From 2-12-FULL-42-15 sp964196565 (GTDB taxonomy: Bacteria; Pseudomonadota; Gammaproteobacteria; Coxiellales; Coxiellaceae): a DNA stretch of 10,691 bases. The stretch covers positions 1 to 10,691 of the forward strand of contig CAXMUH010000024.1 in NCBI GenBank assembly GCA_964196565.1, in the 5' to 3' direction. Made by a program: the position numbers and the translations under genes. The number at the start of each line of letters is the position of its first letter. Position 1 is the first letter of the stretch. Of the stretch, positions 1 through 6,091 are shown one piece after another. The notes beneath the pieces were generated by a model, which did not search any database, had not been told where the DNA came from, and saw nothing but the letters and a program-made list of their open reading frames with translations.

Positions 1-579
1 CAATGTAGAAAGCGTCACCCCAAAACGTATTGGGCCGGCAACAAGGTGGCTTACATGAATCAACGGCGAGGTAAATGCAACCATGGCAACATAGGTGAAT
101 AACTTGATCGCCATCACCAATCGATTTACCCAATCAACAGAACGAATTCCAAAAAATACCACAGTGCCAAAAATAATTAAAAACACAAAGGCAGACCATC
201 TATTGGATAAATGCAAACCCATGTAAGATGAAATCGTGGAGACAACATCCTGCCCACCAGACACATAAGCTGAAAGCAAACTGTAAAGCAATAGAAGATA
301 AGCAACCCAGGATATTGCCTGTCCGAACTTACCAATTGTCACCCCGGCCATTGAAATTAAATTGGCATTGGGTGGGCACCAAGCATTGACTTCCAAAATT
401 AATAAAGCGCCAATCGCCATAAAAATCCAAGTTACCAATAAATACACCACAGATGGAACAAAGCCCAAGCTAGCCGTTGCTACCGGAAGGGCTAGCATAC
501 CGCCGCCAATGGAAGTTCCTACAATCAATAAAATTGCGCCTAACGCTTTAAGCCAGCTTACATTTTGAACATCAGTCAT
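1..579 (-). CDS. Aromatic amino acid permease (TyrP/Mtr-like, HAAAP family), N-terminal part
   Basis: The minus-strand frame starts at the ATG at 579-577 and stays open to the left edge, giving the first 193 residues; the C-terminal half lies outside the window. The product is a very hydrophobic inner-membrane protein. It opens with a short polar stretch and then a first helix (about residues 10-35) containing GTSIGGGMLALPVA. This glycine-rich helix 1 is typical of the tyrosine/tryptophan permeases of the hydroxy/aromatic amino acid permease family, which take up aromatic amino acids by proton symport. Further helices lie at about 41-63, 87-107, 128-146 and 153-172. The family usually has about 400 residues and 11 helices, so roughly half is visible. 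The ribosome binding site is weak (GAGAA about 6 bases before the ATG). Exact substrate cannot be told. A plus-strand frame inside this gene is only its shadow. Confidence 0.88.
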   Translation of the reverse strand, partial: MTDVQNVSWLKALGAILLIVGTSIGGGMLALPVATASLGFVPSVVYLLVTWIFMAIGALLILEVNAWCPPNANLISMAGVTIGKFGQAISWVAYLLLLYSLLSAYVSGGQDVVSTISSYMGLHLSNRWSAFVFLIIFGTVVFFGIRSVDWVNRLVMAIKLFTYVAMVAFTSPLIHVSHLVAGPIRFGVTLSTL

Positions 580-693
580 GTGTTTTTCTCATTTAGAAAT
601 CATTACTCTGAAAATAGCTCAATATAGTAGCATAGATTCTTAATTAAGTTATCAAGTACGTTTTTGTAACTTGCTGCCCGCTGGTATTTTTCT

Positions 694-850
694 GGCACCA
701 TCTGAAGTAGCCTGGACGACTTGTCGGCCAGGAAGCATCATGCGAAGCATGATTCCAGCTCTTTTAGTCGCGCCTTGCGCAACATTCCCGGCCGCGCAAT
801 CTATGATTGCTTGTCCGGGCTACACCTATAACTAAACCGCGCTGGGTATA
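694..850 (+). repeat. Composite hairpin repeat, copy 1
   Basis: This noncoding stretch lies between the permease start and the stop of the J-like gene. It has four parts. A hairpin at 711-732 has CCTGGACGAC facing GTCGGCCAGG, with a 2-base loop and one mismatch. A perfect hairpin follows at 737-753 (ATCATGC, GAA, GCATGAT). A longer hairpin at 787-819 has outer arms CCCGGCC/GTCCGGG and an inner CAATC/GATTG stem. A 28-base tail at 823-850 ends in TGGGTATA. The first module, the outer arms of the third hairpin and the tail recur at 1837-1898 and 5881-6021, so this is one member of a family. Its tail ends 11 bases before the J-like stop codon, where its hairpins could act in transcript ending or stability. 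No coding potential is seen in 580-861. Confidence 0.75.
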
Positions 851-861
851 GATAGGGTTTC

Positions 862-1599
862 TTAAGGTAAATATGGGGCGCTCGGGGTTGGCATCTGAGT
901 AGATTGCGGTAGTGGCTGTAGTTCAGGTTCCGGACGATAGGTTGAAAAAGTCATGTTATGCTGTTTGCAGTGAGCACGTATTTTATTTAATGTGTTTTGT
1001 GGTAATGTGCTTGGCGCTAAAACACCAGGCCAGCTTGCAGCAAGTGCCAGCTCAATGCCGGCTTTGATATTTTCATCAAAGCTAAAGTCGCCAACAATTT
1101 GTTGGTAAGCTTGAGTCAAGTTTAATGTCACCTCACCGCTTTTCCTGCCTTCATATTGACGCGTGTATTGATATTGCGAATTACATTGATGTTGATTTGA
1201 ATGCGGGTTAATGAGCGCATTGGATGCCAACCGTGGCGTGCTTATCCATCGCGGTCGATTATTTTGAGTTCGAGTTAACATCCCCTGACCATGTGAAACG
1301 TGCCTGACTTGTGCCTTCAATTGATTTTCATCAAATTGCAAATGATTTAAATGACGCGAATCCTGAGAATTGGGGTTTTGATTATAATCATAAGGTGGGC
1401 AAACTTGGTTTTGCAAAAAACTTAAGATCGCATCGAATGCCTGCTTGATCTGATTAAATCTTTTATTCGCAGCTTCAATAGCAACAACAGAGTTAAAACT
1501 CGGCCTTAACTTTAATACCAAGCGTTCATAAGCTGCTTTAACCTCATACGCTGAAGCTCCTGGCAGTAATCCTAACAAAGTGTAATATTCCGTTATCAT
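862..1599 (-). CDS. J-domain-like protein with degenerate HPD motif
   Basis: This 245-residue protein starts with about 62 residues that fit a DnaJ J domain: YYTLLGLLPGAS, helix II AYEVKAAYERLVLKLR, and helix III IEAANKRFNQIKQAFDAIL. In true Hsp40s the loop between helices II and III carries His-Pro-Asp, which triggers DnaK ATP hydrolysis. Here residues 32-34 read Arg-Pro-Ser, so normal DnaK stimulation is unlikely. The middle (about 66-150) is rich in Asn, Gln and His and looks disordered. Residues about 155-215 may form a small helical domain, and the end is Pro-rich. No zinc-finger or DnaJ C-terminal substrate domain is present, and there is no signal peptide or membrane segment. The start is an ATG with a rather distant AAGGA. 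Composite repeats lie on both sides. It could be a J-like cofactor or an effector; the function is not recognised. Confidence 0.75.
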   Translation of the reverse strand: MITEYYTLLGLLPGASAYEVKAAYERLVLKLRPSFNSVVAIEAANKRFNQIKQAFDAILSFLQNQVCPPYDYNQNPNSQDSRHLNHLQFDENQLKAQVRHVSHGQGMLTRTQNNRPRWISTPRLASNALINPHSNQHQCNSQYQYTRQYEGRKSGEVTLNLTQAYQQIVGDFSFDENIKAGIELALAASWPGVLAPSTLPQNTLNKIRAHCKQHNMTFSTYRPEPELQPLPQSTQMPTPSAPYLP

Positions 1600-1633
1600 G
1601 GTTCAACTAATCCTTAAGCTGGTATTGAACCTT

Positions 1634-1639
1634 ATTATA
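1634..1639 (-). promoter_or_regulatory. Candidate -10 element for the J-like gene
   Basis: A perfect TATAAT on the minus strand ends 34 bases before the ATG of the J-like gene. No good -35 hexamer is seen at 16-18 bases, so this rests on the -10 alone. The rest of 1640-1836 is AT-rich and shows no gene or repeat. Confidence 0.3.
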
Positions 1640-1836
1640 AAATAAGCAGATAAAAAGGAAAGCGCAACATTTGAGTCAAAACATTAAGAGAATATTATTT
1701 TGCCCAATTATTCTATTTATTGACTAGCACTTGATGACTTATCAGCAAAATTGAAGAAAAATAGTCTCCGTGTCGGACCTATCCAACGAATTGATCACAC
1801 ACAATTAGAGCTCTGGACTACAAGCTTATAAGTTTT

Positions 1837-1898
1837 ATTCCCGGCCAAAAATAAATTTTTGTCCGGGCTACGCCTAAAACTAAACCGGTTTGGGTATA
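1837..1898 (+). repeat. Composite hairpin repeat, copy 2
   Basis: This is a compact member of the repeat family: a strong hairpin at 1840-1867 (CCCGGCCAAAAA facing TTTTTGTCCGGG, one mismatch) followed by the 28-base tail at 1871-1898 ending in TTTGGGTATA. The tail abuts the stop codon of the histidine kinase gene (1899-1901). Read on the minus strand, the hairpin lies just downstream of that gene and has a run of A and T after the stem, so it may also act as its terminator. Bases 1834-1871 match 5882-5919 perfectly over 38 bases in inverted orientation. The upstream module of copy 1 is missing here. Confidence 0.75.
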
Positions 1899-3170
1899 CT
1901 AAACGTTTTCATATGGAAACTGCACAATCACGCATAACCCACCTAATCGCATATTTCGTAAATCAATCTGCCCGCCATGAGCTTTTATAATATCTCGAGC
2001 CACGGCTAACCCTAAACCCACACCACCGGTATCACGCGAGCGTGACTGCTCTCCACGATAAAAAGGAGCAAAAACGCGCTCAATATCTTTCTCTGCAATT
2101 CCTGGCCCATTGTCTTTTATTAAAATAATAATATTTTTATGTCGACGATAAATTTTACTGTCAACGTGACTCGCATAACGAATCGCATTATTAATTAAAT
2201 TGGTAAAAACACGCTTTAGTGCCACCCTGCGACCTAAAAAAGCGATGCGATTTTGTTTACATTTAAATTTAACCTTATGTCCCATATCTTGATAATTATC
2301 GGTAACAGAAGAAAGCAAGGACACCAAATCCATGGGTGCTCTTTTCTCTGTCGACGCATCATCACGCGCGAAGGCCATGGTTTCGTTAATCATCTCTTCC
2401 ATATCGCAAAGATCTGCTTGCAAACTATTGGACACCTCATCCTCAATAATAAACTGAGTACGTAGCTTCATTCGTGTAATCGGGGTACGCAGGTCATGCG
2501 AAATCGCCGCTAACATTTGAGTGCGATCTCGTATCAACTCCTGAATCCGTTGCTGCATTCGATTCATCGCGTCAGATGCTTCTTTTACAATACCAGGACC
2601 TTCGACCGGCAATAACTCACTGTTTGGATCTTTCCCCAAACGCTCAGCCATTTGTTTGAAACTGCGAAATGGTTTGGTAAATCGACCCACCACCCAAAAT
2701 GAAATAATAATCATCAGAAAGATTAAAAGCTCAACAGCGATAAAAATAAGTTGTGTCCTTAAAAAATGTGAATATAACGTCGCATGAATATTTAGCCATT
2801 GCTTCGACTCCAGTTGAATCGATACCGCAAATAATCCGAGCTGACGCCTAAGTGCTTGTGAAATTTGCCAGAACGAAGCGGTTTTAAATTGTAAACTATA
2901 GGTCGGTGCCGCAGTAATTGTCGCATCAAGATATGGGTCAGCTATCGCGGTAATCGCATTTTCACGGTTCTCCACCGGAGTCGCGAACATCAGATTAACC
3001 ACATTAACAATTTTTTGAATCACATCATCTCGCATTTCAGCCTGACGCGCCACACGATTATCATTCATATATAAAAAAGTTGCCGCCAAATGAACCGAAA
3101 TAACAATTAAAATAATAGTGAAAGCATTACGACCACTGAAATTACGAACAATTTTTTCGGCTATACGCAT
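1899..3170 (-). CDS. EnvZ-type sensor histidine kinase
   Basis: A 423-residue inner-membrane kinase that would sense a periplasmic or membrane signal, phosphorylate itself on histidine and pass the phosphate to the regulator encoded just upstream. The order is a first membrane helix (about 15-35), a periplasmic loop of about 100 residues, a second helix (about 140-162), a HAMP linker (about 163-215) and a HisKA domain. The H box is AAISHDLRTPITRMKLR with phospho-acceptor His225; it closely resembles EnvZ. The ATPase domain has the N box NLINNAIRYA (about 324-333), G1 DNGPGI (353-358), F box FAPFYRG (367-373) and G2 GGVGLGLAV (382-390), so all catalytic boxes are intact. Its start overlaps the regulator's end by 10 bases, which suggests translational coupling. 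The signal is unknown. It is EnvZ-like by sequence, but orthology with EnvZ is not proven. Confidence 0.93.
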   Translation of the reverse strand: MRIAEKIVRNFSGRNAFTIILIVISVHLAATFLYMNDNRVARQAEMRDDVIQKIVNVVNLMFATPVENRENAITAIADPYLDATITAAPTYSLQFKTASFWQISQALRRQLGLFAVSIQLESKQWLNIHATLYSHFLRTQLIFIAVELLIFLMIIISFWVVGRFTKPFRSFKQMAERLGKDPNSELLPVEGPGIVKEASDAMNRMQQRIQELIRDRTQMLAAISHDLRTPITRMKLRTQFIIEDEVSNSLQADLCDMEEMINETMAFARDDASTEKRAPMDLVSLLSSVTDNYQDMGHKVKFKCKQNRIAFLGRRVALKRVFTNLINNAIRYASHVDSKIYRRHKNIIILIKDNGPGIAEKDIERVFAPFYRGEQSRSRDTGGVGLGLAVARDIIKAHGGQIDLRNMRLGGLCVIVQFPYENV

Positions 3171-3907
3171 GATCGCGCTTGCTCTTTTGTCACCGGTACT
3201 GATAAAACATAACCACCACCGCGCACAGTTTTGATAATACGTGGTTTTTTATGGTCTGGCTCGATCTTATGGCGTAACCGACTGATTTGAATATCGATAC
3301 TACGATCAAATGGCGTCGCAGGCCGATTTTTTGTAAGATCCAAAAGCATATCACGGCTTAACACTTGCTGTGGCGCTCGCACTAAGGCCAACAACAAATC
3401 ATACTCTCCACTGCTTAAGGTGACTTCAAGCTTTTCTGGAGAAATCAAAAGTCGTGCTGTTCGATCCAAACACCAACCATCAAAGAAATATAAGATATGC
3501 GGACTGACTATTTCATGAACTTCATTGCTACCACCATTGGTGGTGCGACGCAATATGGCCCGCACTCGCGCCAATAACTCTCTAGGATTAAATGGTTTGC
3601 TAATATAATCATCTGCACCTAACTCAAGGCCCAGAATCTTCTCAACTGCTTCACTAATCGCGGTTAACATAATAATCGGGGTTTGTAACTTGGTGCGAAC
3701 TTGTTTACATAATGTCATGCCATCATCACCCGGCATCATAATGTCTAAAATAATTAAGTCAATATCATCATTTTGCAAATGCACTTGCATTTCAGCACCA
3801 TCTTTAGCCAGACTGGCCTGAAAACCATGCTGACGTAGAAACTTGCCTAAAAGATCGCGAATCCCTCGGTCATCATCAACCACTAAAATGTGCTTTTGCT
3901 TTTCCAT
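3161..3907 (-). CDS. OmpR-type response regulator
   Basis: A 248-residue cytoplasmic transcription factor of the OmpR/PhoB family. The receiver domain (about 1-121) has the acidic cluster DDD at 11-13, phospho-acceptor Asp55 in LIILDIMMPG, Thr82 and the conserved Lys104 in SKPFNPRELLARVRAILRR, a stretch very close to OmpR. A winged-helix DNA-binding domain follows (about 145-242) with LSSGEYDLLLALV, a recognition region around DRSIDIQISRLRHKIE, and the wing motif KTVRGGGYVLS. It is the likely partner of the overlapping EnvZ-type kinase. The 39-base gap from the upstream phosphatase-like gene allows one transcript, but a TATAAT just before this ATG could also start transcription here. Target genes cannot be read from the window. 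Confidence 0.94.
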   Translation of the reverse strand: MEKQKHILVVDDDRGIRDLLGKFLRQHGFQASLAKDGAEMQVHLQNDDIDLIILDIMMPGDDGMTLCKQVRTKLQTPIIMLTAISEAVEKILGLELGADDYISKPFNPRELLARVRAILRRTTNGGSNEVHEIVSPHILYFFDGWCLDRTARLLISPEKLEVTLSSGEYDLLLALVRAPQQVLSRDMLLDLTKNRPATPFDRSIDIQISRLRHKIEPDHKKPRIIKTVRGGGYVLSVPVTKEQARSCV

Positions 3908-3914
3908 AGCGGTA

Positions 3915-3920
3915 ATTATA
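3915..3920 (-). promoter_or_regulatory. Candidate -10 element directly upstream of the response regulator
   Basis: A perfect TATAAT on the minus strand ends 7 bases before the ATG. If used, the transcript would start at or within a base or two of the start codon, giving a leaderless or near-leaderless message. The -35 region is poor (TTCTAT at 17 bases), and an AGGGA lies 13 bases from the ATG, further than usual for a ribosome binding site. The site could equally be chance in AT-rich DNA. Confidence 0.3.
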
Positions 3921-3946
3921 TCCCTATAAGCACAAGAATAGAACTC

Positions 3947-5518
3947 TTAAGCTGTGATTAAACACGGACCACTACTCGACCCGTCATTCAATAATCTTTT
4001 TGTTTGTTCCGAACAGCTTACTGTCGGTAAGCTTCGCTTCGCGGAAAATAAAGTACTGTAATTTTTAATCAAGTCAATTTTTGCTTTTGCTTCAGGCGTC
4101 ACGCGATAATGCCCAAACGTAAAAACAAGATAAACGATGTCCTTTAATTGAAGCCAAATTGATACAATTGATTTAAGGCGCGGCGTATTACGGTATGCAT
4201 CTCGAATCACTTGATTTACTTTGCTTTCAAATTTTAACGCCTCAATGTTACCAGAAAAATATCGGTTCCCCACTGTAATCAAATCACCCGTCAAACCTCT
4301 GTGCCCTTGAGTATCGCCATTAATGGCTAAAGAGAGCTCAGCTTCACCTTGCGCTCTAAAATATTCACCTTGCACCTGCAAATCACCAACGCGAACATAA
4401 TAATTGTATGCGTTTGCGATAAAAGCTCTATTTTCAGCATTATCTTTTGCGTTATTAATTTTTTTAATGACGCCAATGCCATAACAGCCTTCACCATGAT
4501 TAAGTATTTCCACTAGCAAACTCGCCACCCAGCACTTGGTGCGATCAAAATCACACTGTGGATTTAATAATTCAAATTCCATTTTAACAGGCCGATGATC
4601 CACTGCCGCACTGGTTATATCTTCAATAACGACAAGGCTTTTTCCCGATTTGACCACTCCCGTTGCAGCACGATATAAAACTAAGTCCAAACAACCACTT
4701 TGACAATATGCATCACCACTGACACCTACGCTTCGGCTCTTGCTTTTTCTGCTTGCTAGTTTAGAACTAAATCTTTCCCTGGCCTCAGGAACTGGGCTGT
4801 AAGTAATTTTTCTTGCAAAAGCCCGATTTGGCAACTTAAAGCCGCGCATGGTAAAGTGCTGGGTCACCGCACCTTTGCCGTCGACGTTATGGTATGGGCT
4901 AACAATGCACCTTTCAGATTTAAAAATATTGCGATAATTTAAATCACCAACAAATAAATCAAGGTCAGCGCTAATTAATTCCAAATCATCAAAGGAGGCG
5001 ACTTTTTTGGGCTGCATCAATGCAAGCAACTCTGTCGCTTCATTAATTTTTTTGGCATCATTTTTTGAAGCTAAATGAGCGCTAACAACATTTAGCCGAT
5101 AATTTTTACCTAAACGCATTAACCTCAAATGATTGACTAAGCCACCTTTATTTGCAAATAATGCACCGTCATCACGTTCACAATATTCACCTAGCTTTGT
5201 TGGCAGACATGAAACACCTTTTTTTACTAAAACTGTTGATGAAACCCGACCCGGTGAACTGATGTCAGTGACTATATTAAATGATGTTGTTAACGCTTGT
5301 GAAAATAAATCAGGATTCAGAGTATTGAGTTTGGCAAGCAGGCGCCTGGCCAAGGTGTTGTTGCAATCACGGGTTTCTTCTTGGGCTTCAACTAAAATAA
5401 CATCAGCGTCTAATTTCTGTGTTAATCTATCAATATCGTCTTCCGATACAATAGCATTCGCCATATTCCACGAAAGCACACAAATTTTTAATCCTGATGA
5501 TGCATCTACTTTACCCAT
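3947..5518 (-). CDS. Inositol-polyphosphate 5-phosphatase-like EEP-family protein
   Basis: A 523-residue protein whose first about 320 residues form an endonuclease/exonuclease/phosphatase fold. Its motif set is that of inositol-polyphosphate 5-phosphatases, which remove the 5-phosphate from phosphoinositides or soluble inositol phosphates in eukaryotes: LSWNMAN (Trp17, Asn18), EAQEE (44-48), NKGG (123-126), VVSAHLAS with His148, GDLNYR (191-196), CLDLVLY with Asp278 in place of the WCDR-type motif, and VDHRPV (Asp307, His308). Metal-binding and catalytic positions appear intact. The last about 200 residues match nothing I know. No membrane segment is seen. The ATG at 5518 is chosen because AGGGAG lies 6 bases before it; a GTG 54 bases upstream would add a hydrophobic stretch but has no ribosome binding site. 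It lies upstream of and co-directional with the two-component genes. A host-acting secreted effector is inferred. A bacterial nuclease or sphingomyelinase of the same fold is the alternative. Confidence 0.8.
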   Translation of the reverse strand: MGKVDASSGLKICVLSWNMANAIVSEDDIDRLTQKLDADVILVEAQEETRDCNNTLARRLLAKLNTLNPDLFSQALTTSFNIVTDISSPGRVSSTVLVKKGVSCLPTKLGEYCERDDGALFANKGGLVNHLRLMRLGKNYRLNVVSAHLASKNDAKKINEATELLALMQPKKVASFDDLELISADLDLFVGDLNYRNIFKSERCIVSPYHNVDGKGAVTQHFTMRGFKLPNRAFARKITYSPVPEARERFSSKLASRKSKSRSVGVSGDAYCQSGCLDLVLYRAATGVVKSGKSLVVIEDITSAAVDHRPVKMEFELLNPQCDFDRTKCWVASLLVEILNHGEGCYGIGVIKKINNAKDNAENRAFIANAYNYYVRVGDLQVQGEYFRAQGEAELSLAINGDTQGHRGLTGDLITVGNRYFSGNIEALKFESKVNQVIRDAYRNTPRLKSIVSIWLQLKDIVYLVFTFGHYRVTPEAKAKIDLIKNYSTLFSAKRSLPTVSCSEQTKRLLNDGSSSGPCLITA

Positions 5519-5524
5519 ACTGAT

Positions 5525-5530
5525 CTCCCT
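5525..5530 (-). promoter_or_regulatory. Ribosome binding site fixing the phosphatase start
   Basis: AGGGAG on the minus strand is followed by a 6-base spacer and the ATG at 5518. It is one of the strongest Shine-Dalgarno matches in the window and argues against the longer reading from the GTG at 5572. Confidence 0.7.
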
Positions 5531-5599
5531 CTGCAGTAAGGCAGGGAGAAAATAAAAAGAAAAGGCCAGCACCTTGCAAATTGATCAAGTCGCAAAACA

Positions 5600-5614
5600 C
5601 AGTCAAAATGACTG
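5600..5614 (-). promoter_or_regulatory. Small palindrome overlapping a possible -35 of the phosphatase gene
   Basis: CAGTCA and TGACTG form perfect 6-base arms around AAA. On the minus strand this includes TTGACT, a fair -35 hexamer about 85 bases before the ATG of the 5-phosphatase-like gene, but the sequence 17 bases further (CAATTT) is a poor -10. A regulator operator is possible and unproven. Confidence 0.3.
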
Positions 5615-5667
5615 CATCATTAATAAGCCTCACTCACCATTACGACCTAACCAAAACATGCAAAGTT

Positions 5668-5752
5668 GCTTGTAGTGCTTGAATTTTGGGAAGATTTAAG
5701 CCCGACCTAACCACTTGCCGAGCCTTCCCCCCAAAATTCAAACACCACAAGC
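5668..5752. repeat. Long inverted repeat (85 bases) in the divergent intergenic region
   Basis: The left arm at 5668-5693 and the right arm at 5724-5752 pair almost perfectly. The core TTGAATTTTGGG faces CCCAAAATTCAA, and outer GCTTGTAGTG faces CACCACAAGC with one G-T pair; the right arm has three extra C bases. The 30-base loop contains CGACCTAACCA, which also occurs at 5643-5653 just outside the left arm. It lies between two divergently read genes, so it is not an ordinary terminator of either. A structured small RNA, a miniature mobile element or a two-way transcription block are all possible. Confidence 0.6.
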
Positions 5753-5880
5753 TTGGGACTGAGCATAACCTTATTTACTTTCTACTTTCTCTCTACATAA
5801 AACCAGGATACATGAGCTCTGTAACTATCTGATGTCATTAACGTAACGGTTTGTAACAATATTTAGAAATTGGGGTCAGG
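5753..5880. other. Intergenic stretch without recognised features
   Basis: Between the long inverted repeat and repeat copy 3, no open frame of useful length, tRNA or clear promoter is seen. A pyrimidine-rich run (5777-5795) and two GTAAC words near 5840-5856 are the only visible patterns. Confidence 0.5.
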
Positions 5881-6021
5881 TGTAGCCCGGACAAAAATTT
5901 ATTTTTGGCCGGGAATAAAGCATGAATCCAGCCTCGCTGGTTACTACCTGGCCGGTTTTACCGACCAGGCTACTTTAGATGGTGCCCAAGCCACACCTAA
6001 AATCATACCGACTTGGGTATA
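5881..6021 (+). repeat. Composite hairpin repeat, copy 3 (rearranged)
   Basis: This copy holds the same parts as copy 1 but with two of them flipped. The strong hairpin at 5886-5913 is inverted relative to copies 1 and 2. The CCTGG hairpin at 5947-5969 (CCTGGCCGG facing CCGACCAGG, one mismatch), with GGCTACTTTAGATGGTGCC after it, is the reverse complement of the corresponding module of copy 1. The 28-base tail at 5994-6021 ending in CTTGGGTATA keeps the same orientation. It lies 70 bases before argS and just upstream of its promoter. Confidence 0.7.
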
Positions 6022-6052
6022 TCAGGAAGCAATTCTAACCTGACAAACTTTT

Positions 6053-6061
6053 TGCTATACT
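6053..6061 (+). promoter_or_regulatory. Extended -10 promoter of argS
   Basis: TGCTATACT is an extended -10 (TG, one base, TATACT) with a predicted start near 6068, giving a leader of about 24 bases before the argS ATG. The -35 at 17 bases (TTCTAA) is poor, which fits an extended -10 promoter. A CTGACA closer in has only 10 bases of spacing and was not counted. Confidence 0.5.
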
Positions 6062-6091
6062 CTCCAATCAACCTAATTTAAGCGAACGCTC

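Noticed and set aside
694..850. CRISPR array or tRNA in the hairpin-rich intergenic DNA
   Set aside because: The repeats are dispersed, few and modular with no regular spacers, and no cloverleaf with a T-loop was found.
5133..5555. 140-residue open frame on the plus strand
   Set aside because: It lies antisense inside the 5-phosphatase-like gene, whose catalytic motifs and ribosome binding site are clear; the plus-strand product has no recognisable feature.
5519..5572. Longer 5-phosphatase product starting at GTG 5572, adding a hydrophobic signal-like stretch
   Set aside because: No ribosome binding site at a suitable distance, while the ATG at 5518 has AGGGAG 6 bases upstream, and the catalytic fold begins about 10 residues after that Met.
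6041..6061. CTGACA with TATACT as a standard argS promoter
   Set aside because: Only 10 bases separate the two words, too short for sigma-70; the extended -10 explains the site better.
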